This document shows, one piece after another, positions 36,331-45,113 of a stretch of 46,316 bases of DNA; the first letter of the stretch is position 1, and each line of letters starts with the position of its first letter. The translations under genes and the position numbers were made by a program. Source of the DNA: Planctomycetota bacterium (GTDB lineage: Bacteria; Planctomycetota; UBA1135; GCA-002686595); NCBI GenBank assembly GCA_029259605.1, contig JAJDEV010000088.1:1-46316 (forward strand). The letters run 5' to 3'. The notes under the pieces are model-generated. The model was not told where the DNA came from and did no database searches. It worked only from the letters and a program-made list of their open reading frames with translations.

Positions 36331-38280
36331 ATGCCCGATATCGACAGCGTCCTGCAGGAGAATCGATCGTTCGAACCGTCCGAAGCGTTCCGCGCCGCGG
36401 CGCGCGTCGGCGACCGCGCGGAGTACGACCGAATGTACCGGGAGTCGATCGACGACCCCGACGCGTTCTGGGGCCGGGCGGCGCGCGAGCTGCCTTGGAT
36501 CAAGCCGTTCGACGAAGTGCTTGATTGGAGCGAGGCGCCGGTCGCGAAGTGGTTCGGCGGCGGTCAGCTCAACGCGTCCGCGGTCTGCCTGGACCAGCAC
36601 CTCACCACCGACCGCCGCGACAAGGTCGCGATCCTGTGGGAGGGCGAGCCCGGCGACGTGCGCTCGTTCACCTACGCCGAGGCGCACGCCGAGGTGTGTC
36701 GCCTGGCGAATGTCCTGAAGGCGCGCGGCGTCGGCAAGGGCGATCGCGTCGCGATCTACATGCCGATGATTCCCGAGCTCGCCTTCTTCGTGCTCGCGTG
36801 CGCGCGGATCGGCGCGATCCACTCGGTGATCTTCGGAGGCTTCAGCGCGAACTCGATCCGCGACCGCGTGCTCGACGGAGGATGCAGCGCGGTGATCACG
36901 GCGGACGGTGGCTGGCGCCGCGGCAAGGTGCTGCCGCTCAAGGCGGTCGTCGACAAGGCGCTCGAGGGCGTCGGCGGCGTACACACCGTCTTCGTCGTGA
37001 AGCGCACGGGGAACGAGATCGCGTGGGACGACGCGCGCGACGTGGACGCGCTCGAGCTCGCGAAGACGGCCAGCGTCGAGTGTGCTCCCGAGCCGATGGA
37101 GAGCGAGGACACGTTGTTCCTGCTCTACACTTCCGGTAGCACGGGCAAGCCGAAGGGCATTCGGCACACGACGGGCGGGTACATGGTCGGGACCTATCTG
37201 ACGACCAAGTACGTCTTCGACCTGCGCGAGGACGACGTGTACTGGTGCACCGCGGACGTCGGTTGGATCACCGGACACAGCTACATCGTTTACGGCCCGC
37301 TCGCGAACGGCGCGACGGTCGTGATGTACGAGGGTGCGCCGAACGAGCCGCACCCCGGCCGCTTCTGGGAGCTGATCGAGAAGCACAGGGTCACGATCCT
37401 CTACACCGCGCCGACGGCCATCCGCGCCTTCATGCGTTGGGGCGACGAGCACGTCACGAAGTTCGACCGCTCGAGCCTGCGCTTGCTCGGCAGCGTGGGC
37501 GAGCCGATCAACCCCGAGGCGTGGATGTGGTATCGCAACGTCGTCGGCGAGGAGCGCTGCCCGATCGTCGACACGTGGTGGCAGACCGAGACGGGCGGGA
37601 TCATGCTCACGCCGCTCCCGGGGGTCGTCGCGACGAAGCCCGGTTCCGCGACGCTGCCGTTTTTCGGCGTCGACGCCGCGGTCATCGACGAGGAGGGGAA
37701 CGAGCTCGGCGCGAACCTGGGCGGTTTGCTCGCGATCAAGCGGCCGTGGCCCGCGATGTTGCGCGGGATCTGGGGGGACGACGAGCGCTATCGCGAGACC
37801 TACTGGTCGAAGTTCGACGGCGAGTACTACTTCCCCGGCGACGGTGCGCGCCGCGACGAGGACGGCTTCTTCTGGATCATGGGACGCGTCGATGACGTGT
37901 TGAACGTCAGCGGGCACCGGCTGTCGACGATGGAGATCGAGAGCGCGCTCGTCAGCCACGCCGCCGTCGTCGAGGCGGCGGTTGTTCCGAGGCCGGACGA
38001 GCTGACCGGCGAGGCCATCTGCGCCTTCGTGTCGATCGGACCTGGTGCGGTCGCGAGCGACGAGCTGGCGGAGCAACTCAGGGAGCACGTCGCAACCGAG
38101 ATCGGCAAGCTCGCACGCCCCGCAGAGATCCGCTTCGCCGACGCGTTGCCGAAGACGCGCAGCGGCAAGATCATGCGGCGCCTGCTGCGCGACATCGCGT
38201 CGGGCCGCGAAATCGCGGGCGACACGACCACGCTCGAGGACTTCGCGGTACTCGATCGCCTGCGCTCCGATGCCGAGTGA
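36331..38280 (+). CDS. acs: Acetyl-CoA synthetase (AMP-forming acetate-CoA ligase)
   Basis: A 649-residue enzyme making acetyl-CoA from acetate, ATP and CoA via acetyl-AMP. GAGG precedes ATG 36331. It has the N-terminal ACAS segment (about 40-100), the P-loop [11 protein letters not shown] at 266-276, the acetyl-pocket region [16 protein letters not shown] and [11 protein letters not shown], and the hinge [16 protein letters not shown]. In [15 protein letters not shown] the lysine K613 is the residue that protein acetylation inactivates in homologues. Length is standard. No acetyltransferase gene is adjacent. It is separated from pheT by 82 bp and is probably a single-gene unit. Confidence 0.96.
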   Translation: MPDIDSVLQENRSFEPSEAFRAAARVGDRAEYDRMYRESIDDPDAFWGRAARELPWIKPFDEVLDWSEAPVAKWFGGGQLNASAVCLDQHLTTDRRDKVAILWEGEPGDVRSFTYAEAHAEVCRLANVLKARGVGKGDRVAIYMPMIPELAFFVLACARIGAIHSVIFGGFSANSIRDRVLDGGCSAVITADGGWRRGKVLPLKAVVDKALEGVGGVHTVFVVKRTGNEIAWDDARDVDALELAKTASVECAPEPMESEDTLFLLYTSGSTGKPKGIRHTTGGYMVGTYLTTKYVFDLREDDVYWCTADVGWITGHSYIVYGPLANGATVVMYEGAPNEPHPGRFWELIEKHRVTILYTAPTAIRAFMRWGDEHVTKFDRSSLRLLGSVGEPINPEAWMWYRNVVGEERCPIVDTWWQTETGGIMLTPLPGVVATKPGSATLPFFGVDAAVIDEEGNELGANLGGLLAIKRPWPAMLRGIWGDDERYRETYWSKFDGEYYFPGDGARRDEDGFFWIMGRVDDVLNVSGHRLSTMEIESALVSHAAVVEAAVVPRPDELTGEAICAFVSIGPGAVASDELAEQLREHVATEIGKLARPAEIRFADALPKTRSGKIMRRLLRDIASGREIAGDTTTLEDFAVLDRLRSDAE

Positions 38281-38438
38281 GTCGTCCGGGGACGCGGAAG
38301 TTGTTTCCCGGGCGCGAGCGAGCGGCGCGTCGACTGGCCGCCGAGCTTCAGTGCGGGATACACTGGGTCGATAGCTCTTCGGCTGCCTAGCGGCCCGTTG
38401 CGACGGGCTGCGCGGTCGAGCGATCCCCGTTCCGATCC

Positions 38439-38939
38439 ATGACGCAGAGCAACCAGGAAGTCCCCGGCGTCGGCGCGCCGGACGCAAGCGCGGCAGGCGC
38501 TGCGCCGGAGATCCAGAGCGAGGCATATCGAGGCCCGGATCGCCGCAAGAACCCCACGGCGCGCCTCTCGAAGTTCTCACTCCTCGGAGGCCGCAGGCGC
38601 CAGGTGCGGCGCGACGAGGAGCGCGAGGGCAGCTTTGTCGACATCTACGACTTCCGCCTGTGGTGCGTGGTCCTCTGGGTCACGCTGATGAATCTCGGCG
38701 ACAGCTTCTTCACGCTCGTGCACCTGCAGTCGGGTGGCGTCGAGCTGAATCCCGTCGCGAAGGCGCTGCTCGAGACCGGGCGGGGGAGCTTCGTGTTCAC
38801 GAAGACGTTCCTCATCGGCATCGCGCTGTGCGTGCTCGTCATCCACAAGAACTTCTTCCTCGCGCGCATCGGGCTCTGGACGGCGGCGGGCACGTACACG
38901 CTGCTCGTCGGCTATCACCTGACGCTGTTTCGCGTCTAG
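38439..38939 (+). CDS. DUF5658-like membrane protein
   Basis: A 166-residue protein with a ~70-residue soluble, Ala- and Arg-rich N-terminus (including YRGPDRRKNPTARLS). Three membrane helices follow: FRLWCVVLWVTLMNLGDSFFTLV (about 73-95), FVFTKTFLIGIALCVLVIH (about 118-136) and IGLWTAAGTYTLLVGYHLTLF (about 143-164). The pattern NLGDSFFTLVHLQSGGVELNPVAKALL in the first helix/loop is the usual DUF5658 motif. Function is unknown. It precedes two glycosyltransferase genes on the same strand, with a 40-bp gap. Confidence 0.82.
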   Translation: MTQSNQEVPGVGAPDASAAGAAPEIQSEAYRGPDRRKNPTARLSKFSLLGGRRRQVRRDEEREGSFVDIYDFRLWCVVLWVTLMNLGDSFFTLVHLQSGGVELNPVAKALLETGRGSFVFTKTFLIGIALCVLVIHKNFFLARIGLWTAAGTYTLLVGYHLTLFRV

Positions 38940-38940
38940 C

Positions 38941-38962
38941 TGCTGCGCCCACGGACGCAGCA
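38941..38962 (+). terminator. Weak hairpin after the DUF5658-like gene
   Basis: TGCTGCG (38941-38947) pairs with CGCAGCA (38956-38962) around an 8-nt loop, directly after the stop codon. There is no T-run, so it is at best a Rho-assisted or mRNA-stabilising structure. Confidence 0.25.
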
Positions 38963-38979
38963 CCGTATAACCCGCTCGC

Positions 38980-40179
38980 ATGCGGATCGCCCGCGTCGTC
39001 ACCCGTTTGAACCTCGGGGGTCCTGCTCGCCAAGTCCTGGCGTCGGATCCGGTGCTGAAGCAGCGCGGGCATACGCTGCGCGTGTTCGCGGGGACGCCGG
39101 AGCCGGGTGAGGGAGATCTGTTCGACGCGCTCGTCGCGCGCGGAATCGACGTCGTGCGCATTCCGTCGTTGGTGCGCGGGCTCGCGCCGACGAAGGATCT
39201 CGCTGCGGCGCGTCGTCTGCGCCGCGAGCTCGAGGCCTTTCGGCCCGACGTCGTCCACACGCATGCGTCGAAGGCCGGGTACCTGGGACGGCGCGTCGTC
39301 GACCGCGTTGCCGATCACGAACGCATCGCGCGCGTGCACACGTTCCACGGACACGTGCTCGAGGGCTACTTCCCGCGGCTCGTCTCCAACCGCTTGATCG
39401 CGCAGGAGCGCAAGCTCGCCGGCAGGACCGACCGCGTGGTCGCCGTGTCGCACGCGACGGCCGACGACCTCCTGCGCCTGGAAGTCGTCGGCGAAGAAAA
39501 GCTCGTCGTCGTTCAGCCGGGCATCGAGCTCGACGAACTCATGGCGATCCGCCGACCGCGCGAGCGCGGCTTGGCCGACATCGGCGACGTGCGACGGTTG
39601 ATCGGGGCCGGCCCCGGCGCGGTCGTGGTCGGCGTGATCGGTCGCTTGGCGGACGTGAAGCAACCGAGCGTCGCGGTCGACGTCTTCGAGCTCCTCTCCG
39701 CGCGCTATCCCGACCTGCACCTCGTCTTCGTCGGCGACGGTGACGGGCGGCGGAGTCTCGAGTCACGCATCGGCGAGCTACCGGACGCGCTCCGCGCGCG
39801 CGCGCACCTGATCGGCGCGCGCGACGACATGCCCGGGGTGTTCGCGGATCTGGACGCGGTGCTGCTCACGTCGCGCAGCGAGGGCATGCCGGTGGCGCTC
39901 ATCGAGGCCGGCGCGGCCGCGCTGCCCGTCGTCGCCGCGAACGTCGGCGGCGTGGGGGAGCTCGTCATGCACGAGCGCACGGGCTTCCTGGGGACAACCT
40001 CGGACGAGCTCGCGTTCGGCGTCGCCAGCCTGCTGGACCATCCGGCCGAGCGCCGCGCGATGGGGGAGCGCGCACGGCTGCGCATCGCCGAGCGGCACTC
40101 GGGCGAGCGCCTCGCCGCGCGCCTCGAGGAGCTCTACCGTGTGGTCGTGGCGGAGCGTAGCGCGAAGGTGACGGAATGA
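38980..40179 (+). CDS. Family 4 glycosyltransferase
   Basis: A 399-residue GT-B fold enzyme. The acceptor-side N-terminus is MRIARVVTRLNLGGPARQVL, with VVHTHASKAGYLGRR near residue 90. The donor-side half has VVGVIGRLADVKQPSVAVD and HLVFVGDGDGRRSLE. The retaining-transferase block EGMPVALIEAGAAALPVVAANVGGVGELV carries the E-x7-E pair (about residues 305-313). Sugar donor and acceptor are unknown. It is likely to act in the cytosol on a lipid-linked or surface glycan. The next glycosyltransferase overlaps it by 4 nt (ATGA), so the two probably work in sequence. Confidence 0.94.
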   Translation: MRIARVVTRLNLGGPARQVLASDPVLKQRGHTLRVFAGTPEPGEGDLFDALVARGIDVVRIPSLVRGLAPTKDLAAARRLRRELEAFRPDVVHTHASKAGYLGRRVVDRVADHERIARVHTFHGHVLEGYFPRLVSNRLIAQERKLAGRTDRVVAVSHATADDLLRLEVVGEEKLVVVQPGIELDELMAIRRPRERGLADIGDVRRLIGAGPGAVVVGVIGRLADVKQPSVAVDVFELLSARYPDLHLVFVGDGDGRRSLESRIGELPDALRARAHLIGARDDMPGVFADLDAVLLTSRSEGMPVALIEAGAAALPVVAANVGGVGELVMHERTGFLGTTSDELAFGVASLLDHPAERRAMGERARLRIAERHSGERLAARLEELYRVVVAERSAKVTE

Positions 40180-41102
40180 GCGAGCGCCCCGCCATCTCCG
40201 TCGTCATCCCGTCGTGGAACACGCGCGAGTACCTGGACGCGTGTCTGCGCACGCTCTTCGCGTCGCGCGGTCCGACGCTCGAAGTGATCGTGGTCGAGAA
40301 CGGCAGCGAGGACGGCTCGGCCGAGCTCGTCGAGTCGAGCTATCCGCACGTGACGCTCGTGAAGAACGAGCACAACGAGGGCTTCGCGCGCGGTTGCAAC
40401 CAGGGCATGGAGATCGCGAGTGGTCGTTATGTCCTGCTGCTCAACACGGACACGGAGATGCGTGAGAACGCGCTCGCGGACCTGTACCGCTTCCTCGAGG
40501 AGCACGACGACTACGCCGCGGTCGCGCCGCGTCTCGTGCACGCCGACGGCAGGACGCAGCGCACGGTCCAGGCCTTTCCGAACCTCCGCACCGCGCTGTT
40601 CTTCGCGACTCCGCTCGAACGCTGGCTGCCCGAGTCGCGCGAGCTGCGGCGCTACTTCATGCGCGACTGGTCGCAGGAGACGTCGCGCGACATCGACCAA
40701 CCGCCGGCGGCCGTGCTGCTCATCCGAAAGAGCGTGCTCGACAGCATCGGCCACTTCGACGAGCAGTTCTGGCTCTTCTTCAACGACGTCGATCTCTCGA
40801 AGCGCATGAAGCGCGCGGGCTGGAAGACGCGCTATCTCGCCGAAGCCAAGGTGCTGCACCACGTCGGCGGCTCGACCAAGAACTTCGCCGGCTTCGTGCC
40901 CGAGTGGCAGAAGAACCGTCTCGCGTTCTACCGCAAGCACCACGGCCGCCTCGCGGGCGTGTGGGTCAAGGCGTGCGTCACGTGGACGTTCCTCGACTGG
41001 GCCGTGCAGCAGTGGGTGAGGCGCATCCGACGCGATGCGAGCGCTCCGCCGGAACCGATCCGCTCGATGTGGGGGACGTTCTGGAGCTACGTCCGCTCGT
41101 GA
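40176..41102 (+). CDS. Family 2 glycosyltransferase (rhamnosyltransferase-like)
   Basis: A 308-residue GT-A enzyme beginning ISVVIPSWNTREYLDACLRTL. VVENGSEDGSAELV and LLLNTDTEMRENAL (the metal-binding DTD is near residue 92) follow. Then come PPAAVLLIRKSVLDSIGHFDEQFWLFFNDVDLSKRMKRAGW and a C-terminal WVKACVTWTFLDWAVQQW segment that may touch the membrane. It resembles WbbL-like transferases of polysaccharide assembly. It is coupled to the GT4 gene by a 4-nt overlap. It ends 9 bp before the convergent DUF5989-like operon, which may belong to the same surface-glycan pathway. Confidence 0.93.
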   Translation: MSERPAISVVIPSWNTREYLDACLRTLFASRGPTLEVIVVENGSEDGSAELVESSYPHVTLVKNEHNEGFARGCNQGMEIASGRYVLLLNTDTEMRENALADLYRFLEEHDDYAAVAPRLVHADGRTQRTVQAFPNLRTALFFATPLERWLPESRELRRYFMRDWSQETSRDIDQPPAAVLLIRKSVLDSIGHFDEQFWLFFNDVDLSKRMKRAGWKTRYLAEAKVLHHVGGSTKNFAGFVPEWQKNRLAFYRKHHGRLAGVWVKACVTWTFLDWAVQQWVRRIRRDASAPPEPIRSMWGTFWSYVRS

Positions 41103-41111
41103 CGGCGGCGG

Positions 41112-41240
41112 CTAGAAGAGGTTGTACGGGCCCAAGGCATCGTTGCGGTTGCCCGCTGCCGCGAGCCAGATCAGTCCCGCGGCGACGAGGACGCACGGGA
41201 CCAGCAGCCAGGGCCAGAATTCGGCGAGGAACTTCTTCAT
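41112..41240 (-). CDS. Mini membrane protein, DUF5989-like (copy 2)
   Basis: A 42-residue protein, MKKFLAEFWPWLLVPCVLVA through the end LGPYNLF. It has one membrane helix (about 9-30) after an amphipathic start, then a short polar stretch. It is clearly a duplicate of the next gene upstream (41271-41402): 26 or so of the first 28 residues are the same or similar. The C-terminal PYNLF replaces the PFIYNVF/PFIYTLF ending of the other two copies. Small size and an intact frame with conserved substitutions argue for a real gene. It is the last gene of the carbamoyltransferase operon. Confidence 0.72.
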   Translation of the reverse strand: MKKFLAEFWPWLLVPCVLVAAGLIWLAAAGNRNDALGPYNLF

Positions 41241-41270
41241 CGGGCGAGAGCGACGGGCGCGCCGGCCAAC

Positions 41271-41402
41271 CTAGAAGACGTTGTAGATGAACGGCGAGGT
41301 CTCGTCGCCGCCGCCGGACGTCGCGAGCCAGATGAGTCCGGCGAGGACGATCACGCCCGGGATGAGGATCCAGAGCCAAAACTCGGCGAGAAACTGCTTC
41401 AT
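41271..41402 (-). CDS. Mini membrane protein, DUF5989-like (copy 1)
   Basis: A 43-residue protein, MKQFLAEFWLWILIPGVIVL onward, ending DETSPFIYNVF. A single membrane helix (about 9-28) is followed by a polar turn and the PFIY-x-x-F ending. This ending marks the DUF5989 mini-proteins that accompany TobZ/SxtJ-type carbamoyltransferase genes. Its start ATG 41402 lies 131 bp after the SGNH hydrolase gene, and the duplicate copy begins 30 bp after its stop. It may anchor or regulate the carbamoyltransferase complex at the membrane; that role is an inference. Confidence 0.78.
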   Translation of the reverse strand: MKQFLAEFWLWILIPGVIVLAGLIWLATSGGGDETSPFIYNVF

Positions 41403-41533
41403 GGTTCGGTGCGGGTGGTCGTGGCGATCGCCGAAGGTTACCCGGTTGTAGGCGCGCCGGTCGATTTCCGCAAGCCGCAGCGGCGCCAGACCTCGGCGCC
41501 CCTCGAGGACGGCGTCCGCGTCGCCCCGGGCGG

Positions 41534-43090
41534 TTAGAACAGCGTGTAGATGAACGGGGCGATGAGCGGCGAGCTCGCCGCCACGACGAGCAGGCTGCCG
41601 ATCGTGAGGAGCACCACGACGAGCGGCATCAGGTACCAGTGGCCGCGCAGCGTGAACGACTTCAAGAGCTCCGCGATCGTGCCGAGCCTGCGTCCGAGCT
41701 TGTAGGCGACGAAGGCCAGGATGCCGACGACGAACACGATGCCGAGCAGCGAGGAGAAGCGCGGGTCTACGCCCATCAGCCACTTCACGCCCATGAACGT
41801 CGCGAACACGAGCGCGAGCAGGCCGCCGACGCGCAGGAACGCGAGCACGGGCGGTTCGTCGCGATAGCTGAGCGTGTAGCACGTCCCGAGGACGAGCAAG
41901 AGCGCGATGTACAGCTTGGCCCAGAACGGGAAGCCGCCACCGTGCGGCGGCGCCGGCAGGTCGCTCTTCTCGCGCGCGCTGTGCCCCGCGGGGAACACAC
42001 CGAGTCCGTCGAGGTCGTCGTGGAGCACCGTCGCGAAGGCCGCGTTGCCCGCCGGGTTGAAGTGCCACTCGGCGTCGAAGTAGAGCGGCTCGTCGGCGCC
42101 GCGCGCCTTGAGCGCGGAGCGCGGATCGATCGCGCGGATGCCCAGCTCCTTCGCGAGCGACATGAAGCGGTCGACCGGCTTGTTCGGATTCCAGAGCGAG
42201 TCGTCGAGGCCGGCGAGACCGCGCGGCGACGTACGGAACGCCTCGCGCGCTTCGGCGTGCACGACGCTCTCGGACGGGATCGGAACCATCAGGAGCTCGA
42301 TGTCCCGATCGCCGCACGCGTCGCGCAGGGCGGTCAGTGCGCCCTTCGTGCGCGCGATGCAGTCGGCGAGGAAGGCGGGCTCGTCGACGAGCAGCGGCGC
42401 CCACTCGGCGTACAGCGACTTGCCGGCGAAGTCGAAGTGGTGCTGGGGCGGGCCGCTGGGACTCGAGAGGCTCCCGAGGAAGTTTTGGAGCGCCCACTTC
42501 GGAGCGACCGACGGCGACTCCTCGAGCTGGCGCGCCTCACGCGTGCCGTCGGGTTCGAAGCGCGGCTTCTGCTTGCCGAAGTACTCGGTCTGCCCGTTCC
42601 AGTAGATGTCGTTCTCATACGGGAAGATGAGCACGAGGTCCGGGTCGTACTCGACGCCTTCGTCGAGGAACCAGGCCACTTCCTGGTCGGTCGAGTAGCC
42701 CTCCGTACCGGCGTTGATGACGTCGACCCGGCGGTCTTCGGCTTGCCACCAGCGCTCGATCTGATCGACGAAGAGGTCGTCGCGATCGACCGTGTAGCCG
42801 AGGACGAACGAGTCGCCGAGCACGAGCACGCGGAACGTGTTCGGTTCCTTGGCCTTCGTCGTCATCGGATCGTCGCGCAGGCCGAGGTCGTTGATCTCGA
42901 AGGTGACGTCGAACTCTTTCGTGTGACGCTTGGCGGTCAGGCCGGGCTGCTTGGACCAACCGAGCTTCGCATCGAAGCGGTTGATCACGGGCTGCGGGCC
43001 GAAGCCGAGCAGCGAGAGGCCCGCGTTGAAGATGCCGAGCGCGAGGATGGCGCTGACGAGGATGGCCAGCAGAACGTTGATCGCGCGCAT
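41534..43090 (-). CDS. SGNH hydrolase with C-terminal membrane region and DUF5989-like tail
   Basis: A 518-residue fusion. One N-terminal membrane anchor (about 5-28) leads to an extracytoplasmic SGNH/GDSL domain. The nucleophile is GDS94F, with N160-D161 in YENDIYW and D339/H343 in YFDAEWHFNPAGN as the likely Asp-His pair. This layout resembles AlgX/AlgJ-type O-acetyl transferases or esterases acting on glycans. Residues about 387-467 add three membrane helices. Residues 473-518 (AELLKSFTLRGHWYLMPLVV to the end APFIYTLF) match DUF5989 proteins, which are otherwise separate ~50-residue genes. It starts 2 bp after the carbamoyltransferase stop, so the two are co-translated. Confidence 0.88.
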   Translation of the reverse strand: MRAINVLLAILVSAILALGIFNAGLSLLGFGPQPVINRFDAKLGWSKQPGLTAKRHTKEFDVTFEINDLGLRDDPMTTKAKEPNTFRVLVLGDSFVLGYTVDRDDLFVDQIERWWQAEDRRVDVINAGTEGYSTDQEVAWFLDEGVEYDPDLVLIFPYENDIYWNGQTEYFGKQKPRFEPDGTREARQLEESPSVAPKWALQNFLGSLSSPSGPPQHHFDFAGKSLYAEWAPLLVDEPAFLADCIARTKGALTALRDACGDRDIELLMVPIPSESVVHAEAREAFRTSPRGLAGLDDSLWNPNKPVDRFMSLAKELGIRAIDPRSALKARGADEPLYFDAEWHFNPAGNAAFATVLHDDLDGLGVFPAGHSAREKSDLPAPPHGGGFPFWAKLYIALLLVLGTCYTLSYRDEPPVLAFLRVGGLLALVFATFMGVKWLMGVDPRFSSLLGIVFVVGILAFVAYKLGRRLGTIAELLKSFTLRGHWYLMPLVVVLLTIGSLLVVAASSPLIAPFIYTLF

Positions 43091-43092
43091 GA

Positions 43093-44892
43093 CTAGCTCA
43101 CCATCTCCGTGACCGAATCACCCTCGGTGCGCAGCGAGAAGCGCGTCTCCGCGATCTTCTTCTTGGCGTCGGCGCGCACGATGTAGTTGCCGAGGAACAG
43201 GAGGTCCATCCCGGACAGGCTGAAGGTGTTGAACGCGTGCGAGGGGTCCTCGACGATCGGTTCGCCCTTCAGGTTGAACGACGTGTTCATGATGACCGGG
43301 ACTCCGGTGATCTCACCGAAGCGCTCGATGATGCGGTGGTAGCCCGGGTTCGTCTCCTTGACCACCGTTTGCAGGCGACCGGAGCCGTCCTCGTGCGTGA
43401 TCGCGGGGAGGCAGTGGCGCTTGTCCTCGCGCACCGGCGTGACGTAGAGCATGAAGCGCGCCGGGTACTGTTGGCGCTTGGCAGTCGGCGCCTCGAAGTC
43501 GAAGAAATCGGGCGCGGCCTCTTCGATGACCGATGGCGCGAAGGGTCGGAACGCTTCGCGGAACTTGATCTTCGAGTTGAGCAGCTCCTTCATCTCCGAC
43601 TTGCGCGGGTCGGCGATGATCGAGCGCGAGCCGAGGGCGCGCGGGCCCCACTCGAAGCGCCCGCGGAACCAGCCGCACACGTTGCCGTCCGCGAGCGCGT
43701 TCGCGACGAAGTCGTAGAACTCCTCGTCGTCTTCGATCTTCTCGTACGCGATGTCGTTCTTCACGAGGAACGCTTCGATCGCCTCGTCGGAGTGCTCGCT
43801 ACCGAGGTAGGCGTGGTCGAGCACCGGACCCCGCGGCTGGTCGAGCAGGTGGTTGTAGGCCCAGTACGCCGCGCCGACGCTTCCGCCGTCGTCACCGGGC
43901 GCCGGGTGGATGTAGACGTCGTCGAACGGCCCGTTGACGAGCAGCTTGTAGTTGGCGACCGAGTTCAGCGCGACGCCGCCCGCCAGGCACAGGTTCTTGC
44001 AGCCCGTCTCCTTCTTCAGGTAGGCGAGCATCTTGAGCAGGATCTGCTCGGTCACGACCTGGATGCTGGCCGCCATGTCGCAGTAGTACGGATCGAGCGA
44101 CGTGTCCTGCAGCTTCGGATCGCGCGGCGGCTTGCCGAAGTGCTCGCCGAACGCGTCCGTGAGCGTCGAGTTGCGCGAGTAGTGGTACGCGAAGTACTTC
44201 ATGTCGTGCCAAAGACTGCCGTCCTCGCCCACGTCGATCAGCTCGTAGATCTTGTCCACGTACTTCGGCTCGCCGTAGGGGTGCATCCCCATCAGCTTGT
44301 ACTCGCCCTCATTGATCTCGAAGCCGCAGTACGCGGTGAACGCCGAGTACAGGAGGCCGAGCGAGTGCGGGAAGCGCAGCTCCTTGATGATCTCGATCTT
44401 GTTGCCGCGTCCGACGCCCATGGTCGCGGTCGACCACTCGCCGGCGCCGTCGACGGTGAGGATCGCGGCCTCCTCGAAGGGCGACGTGTAGAAGCTCGAC
44501 GCAGCGTGCGACATGTGGTGGTCGCAGAAGAGCAGCTTCGAGCTCGGCACGCCGAGCCGCTTGCTCATCATCGACTTGATCCACAGCTTGTCGGTGATCC
44601 AGCGCTGCATCGATTCGCGGAAGACGGCGGACGACTTCGGAAACGTCGCCATGGCCGAGATCAGCATCCGCTCGAACTTCACGAACGGCTTCTCGTAGAA
44701 GACGATGTGATCGACGTCGTGGATCGTGATGCCCGCCTGCTTCAGGACGAACTCGATCGCGAGTTCCGGGTAGCCGGCGTCGTGCTTGACGCGACTGAAG
44801 CGTTCTTCTTCGGCGGCGGCGACCAGGACGCCGTCCTGGACGAGCCCCGCGGACGAGTCGTGGTAGTAAAAGGAGAGACCGAGGATGTTCAT
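43093..44892 (-). CDS. TobZ/NodU-family carbamoyltransferase
   Basis: A 599-residue O-carbamoyltransferase. The ATG at 44892 gives the typical start MNILGLSFYYHDSSAGLVQD. The Kae1-like N-terminal domain has the metal ligands H125 and H129 in CDHHMSHAASSFY, ILTVDGAGEWST (146-155) and NEGEYKLMGMHPYGEP. LCLAGGVALNSVAN and RFEWGPRALGSRSIIADPR lead to the C-terminal domain with REAFRPFAPSV and NTSFNLKGEPIV. The enzyme uses carbamoyl phosphate and ATP to carbamoylate a hydroxyl group of a sugar or metabolite. It lies between an SxtJ-like gene (11 bp upstream) and the SGNH-DUF5989 fusion. No other secondary-metabolite genes are present, so a surface glycan is a likely target (inference). Confidence 0.95.
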   Translation of the reverse strand: MNILGLSFYYHDSSAGLVQDGVLVAAAEEERFSRVKHDAGYPELAIEFVLKQAGITIHDVDHIVFYEKPFVKFERMLISAMATFPKSSAVFRESMQRWITDKLWIKSMMSKRLGVPSSKLLFCDHHMSHAASSFYTSPFEEAAILTVDGAGEWSTATMGVGRGNKIEIIKELRFPHSLGLLYSAFTAYCGFEINEGEYKLMGMHPYGEPKYVDKIYELIDVGEDGSLWHDMKYFAYHYSRNSTLTDAFGEHFGKPPRDPKLQDTSLDPYYCDMAASIQVVTEQILLKMLAYLKKETGCKNLCLAGGVALNSVANYKLLVNGPFDDVYIHPAPGDDGGSVGAAYWAYNHLLDQPRGPVLDHAYLGSEHSDEAIEAFLVKNDIAYEKIEDDEEFYDFVANALADGNVCGWFRGRFEWGPRALGSRSIIADPRKSEMKELLNSKIKFREAFRPFAPSVIEEAAPDFFDFEAPTAKRQQYPARFMLYVTPVREDKRHCLPAITHEDGSGRLQTVVKETNPGYHRIIERFGEITGVPVIMNTSFNLKGEPIVEDPSHAFNTFSLSGMDLLFLGNYIVRADAKKKIAETRFSLRTEGDSVTEMVS

Positions 44893-44903
44893 CGAATGGG
44901 GAC

Positions 44904-45113
44904 TCAGTCCTGGCGACGGGCTGCGGCGAGCGTCTCGTTCGTCTCGTCCCAGTCCCACCAGTTGCCCTGTTTGGGACGCGAGATGCGCAGCGGGTCGGCG
45001 AACAGGCGGTAGAACACCGCGAACGGTCCGAGAACGAGGAAGTAGAGCAGCGTCAGGAAGATGCGCGAGAGCATGTTCCCGAAGCGCTCGCTGAATACCA
45101 AGAACGCCTTCAT
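44904..45113 (-). CDS. SxtJ-like small membrane protein
   Basis: A 69-residue protein from ATG 45113. A hydrophobic helix (about 14-37, MLSRIFLTLLYFLVLGPFAVFY) is followed by RLFADPLRISRPKQGNWWDWDETN. The layout of one membrane helix, then LF-x-DPLR and a Trp-rich polar end, is that of the SxtJ-type mini-proteins encoded beside TobZ-like carbamoyltransferases. It is the first gene of the leftward operon, 11 bp before the carbamoyltransferase. It probably anchors the enzyme to the inner membrane, though that is inferred only from topology and gene order. Confidence 0.8.
   Translation of the reverse strand: MKAFLVFSERFGNMLSRIFLTLLYFLVLGPFAVFYRLFADPLRISRPKQGNWWDWDETNETLAAARRQD

Noticed and set aside
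38941..38962. Intrinsic terminator between the DUF5658-like gene and the glycosyltransferases
   Set aside because: The stem lacks a T-run, so termination is doubtful; kept only as a low-confidence feature.
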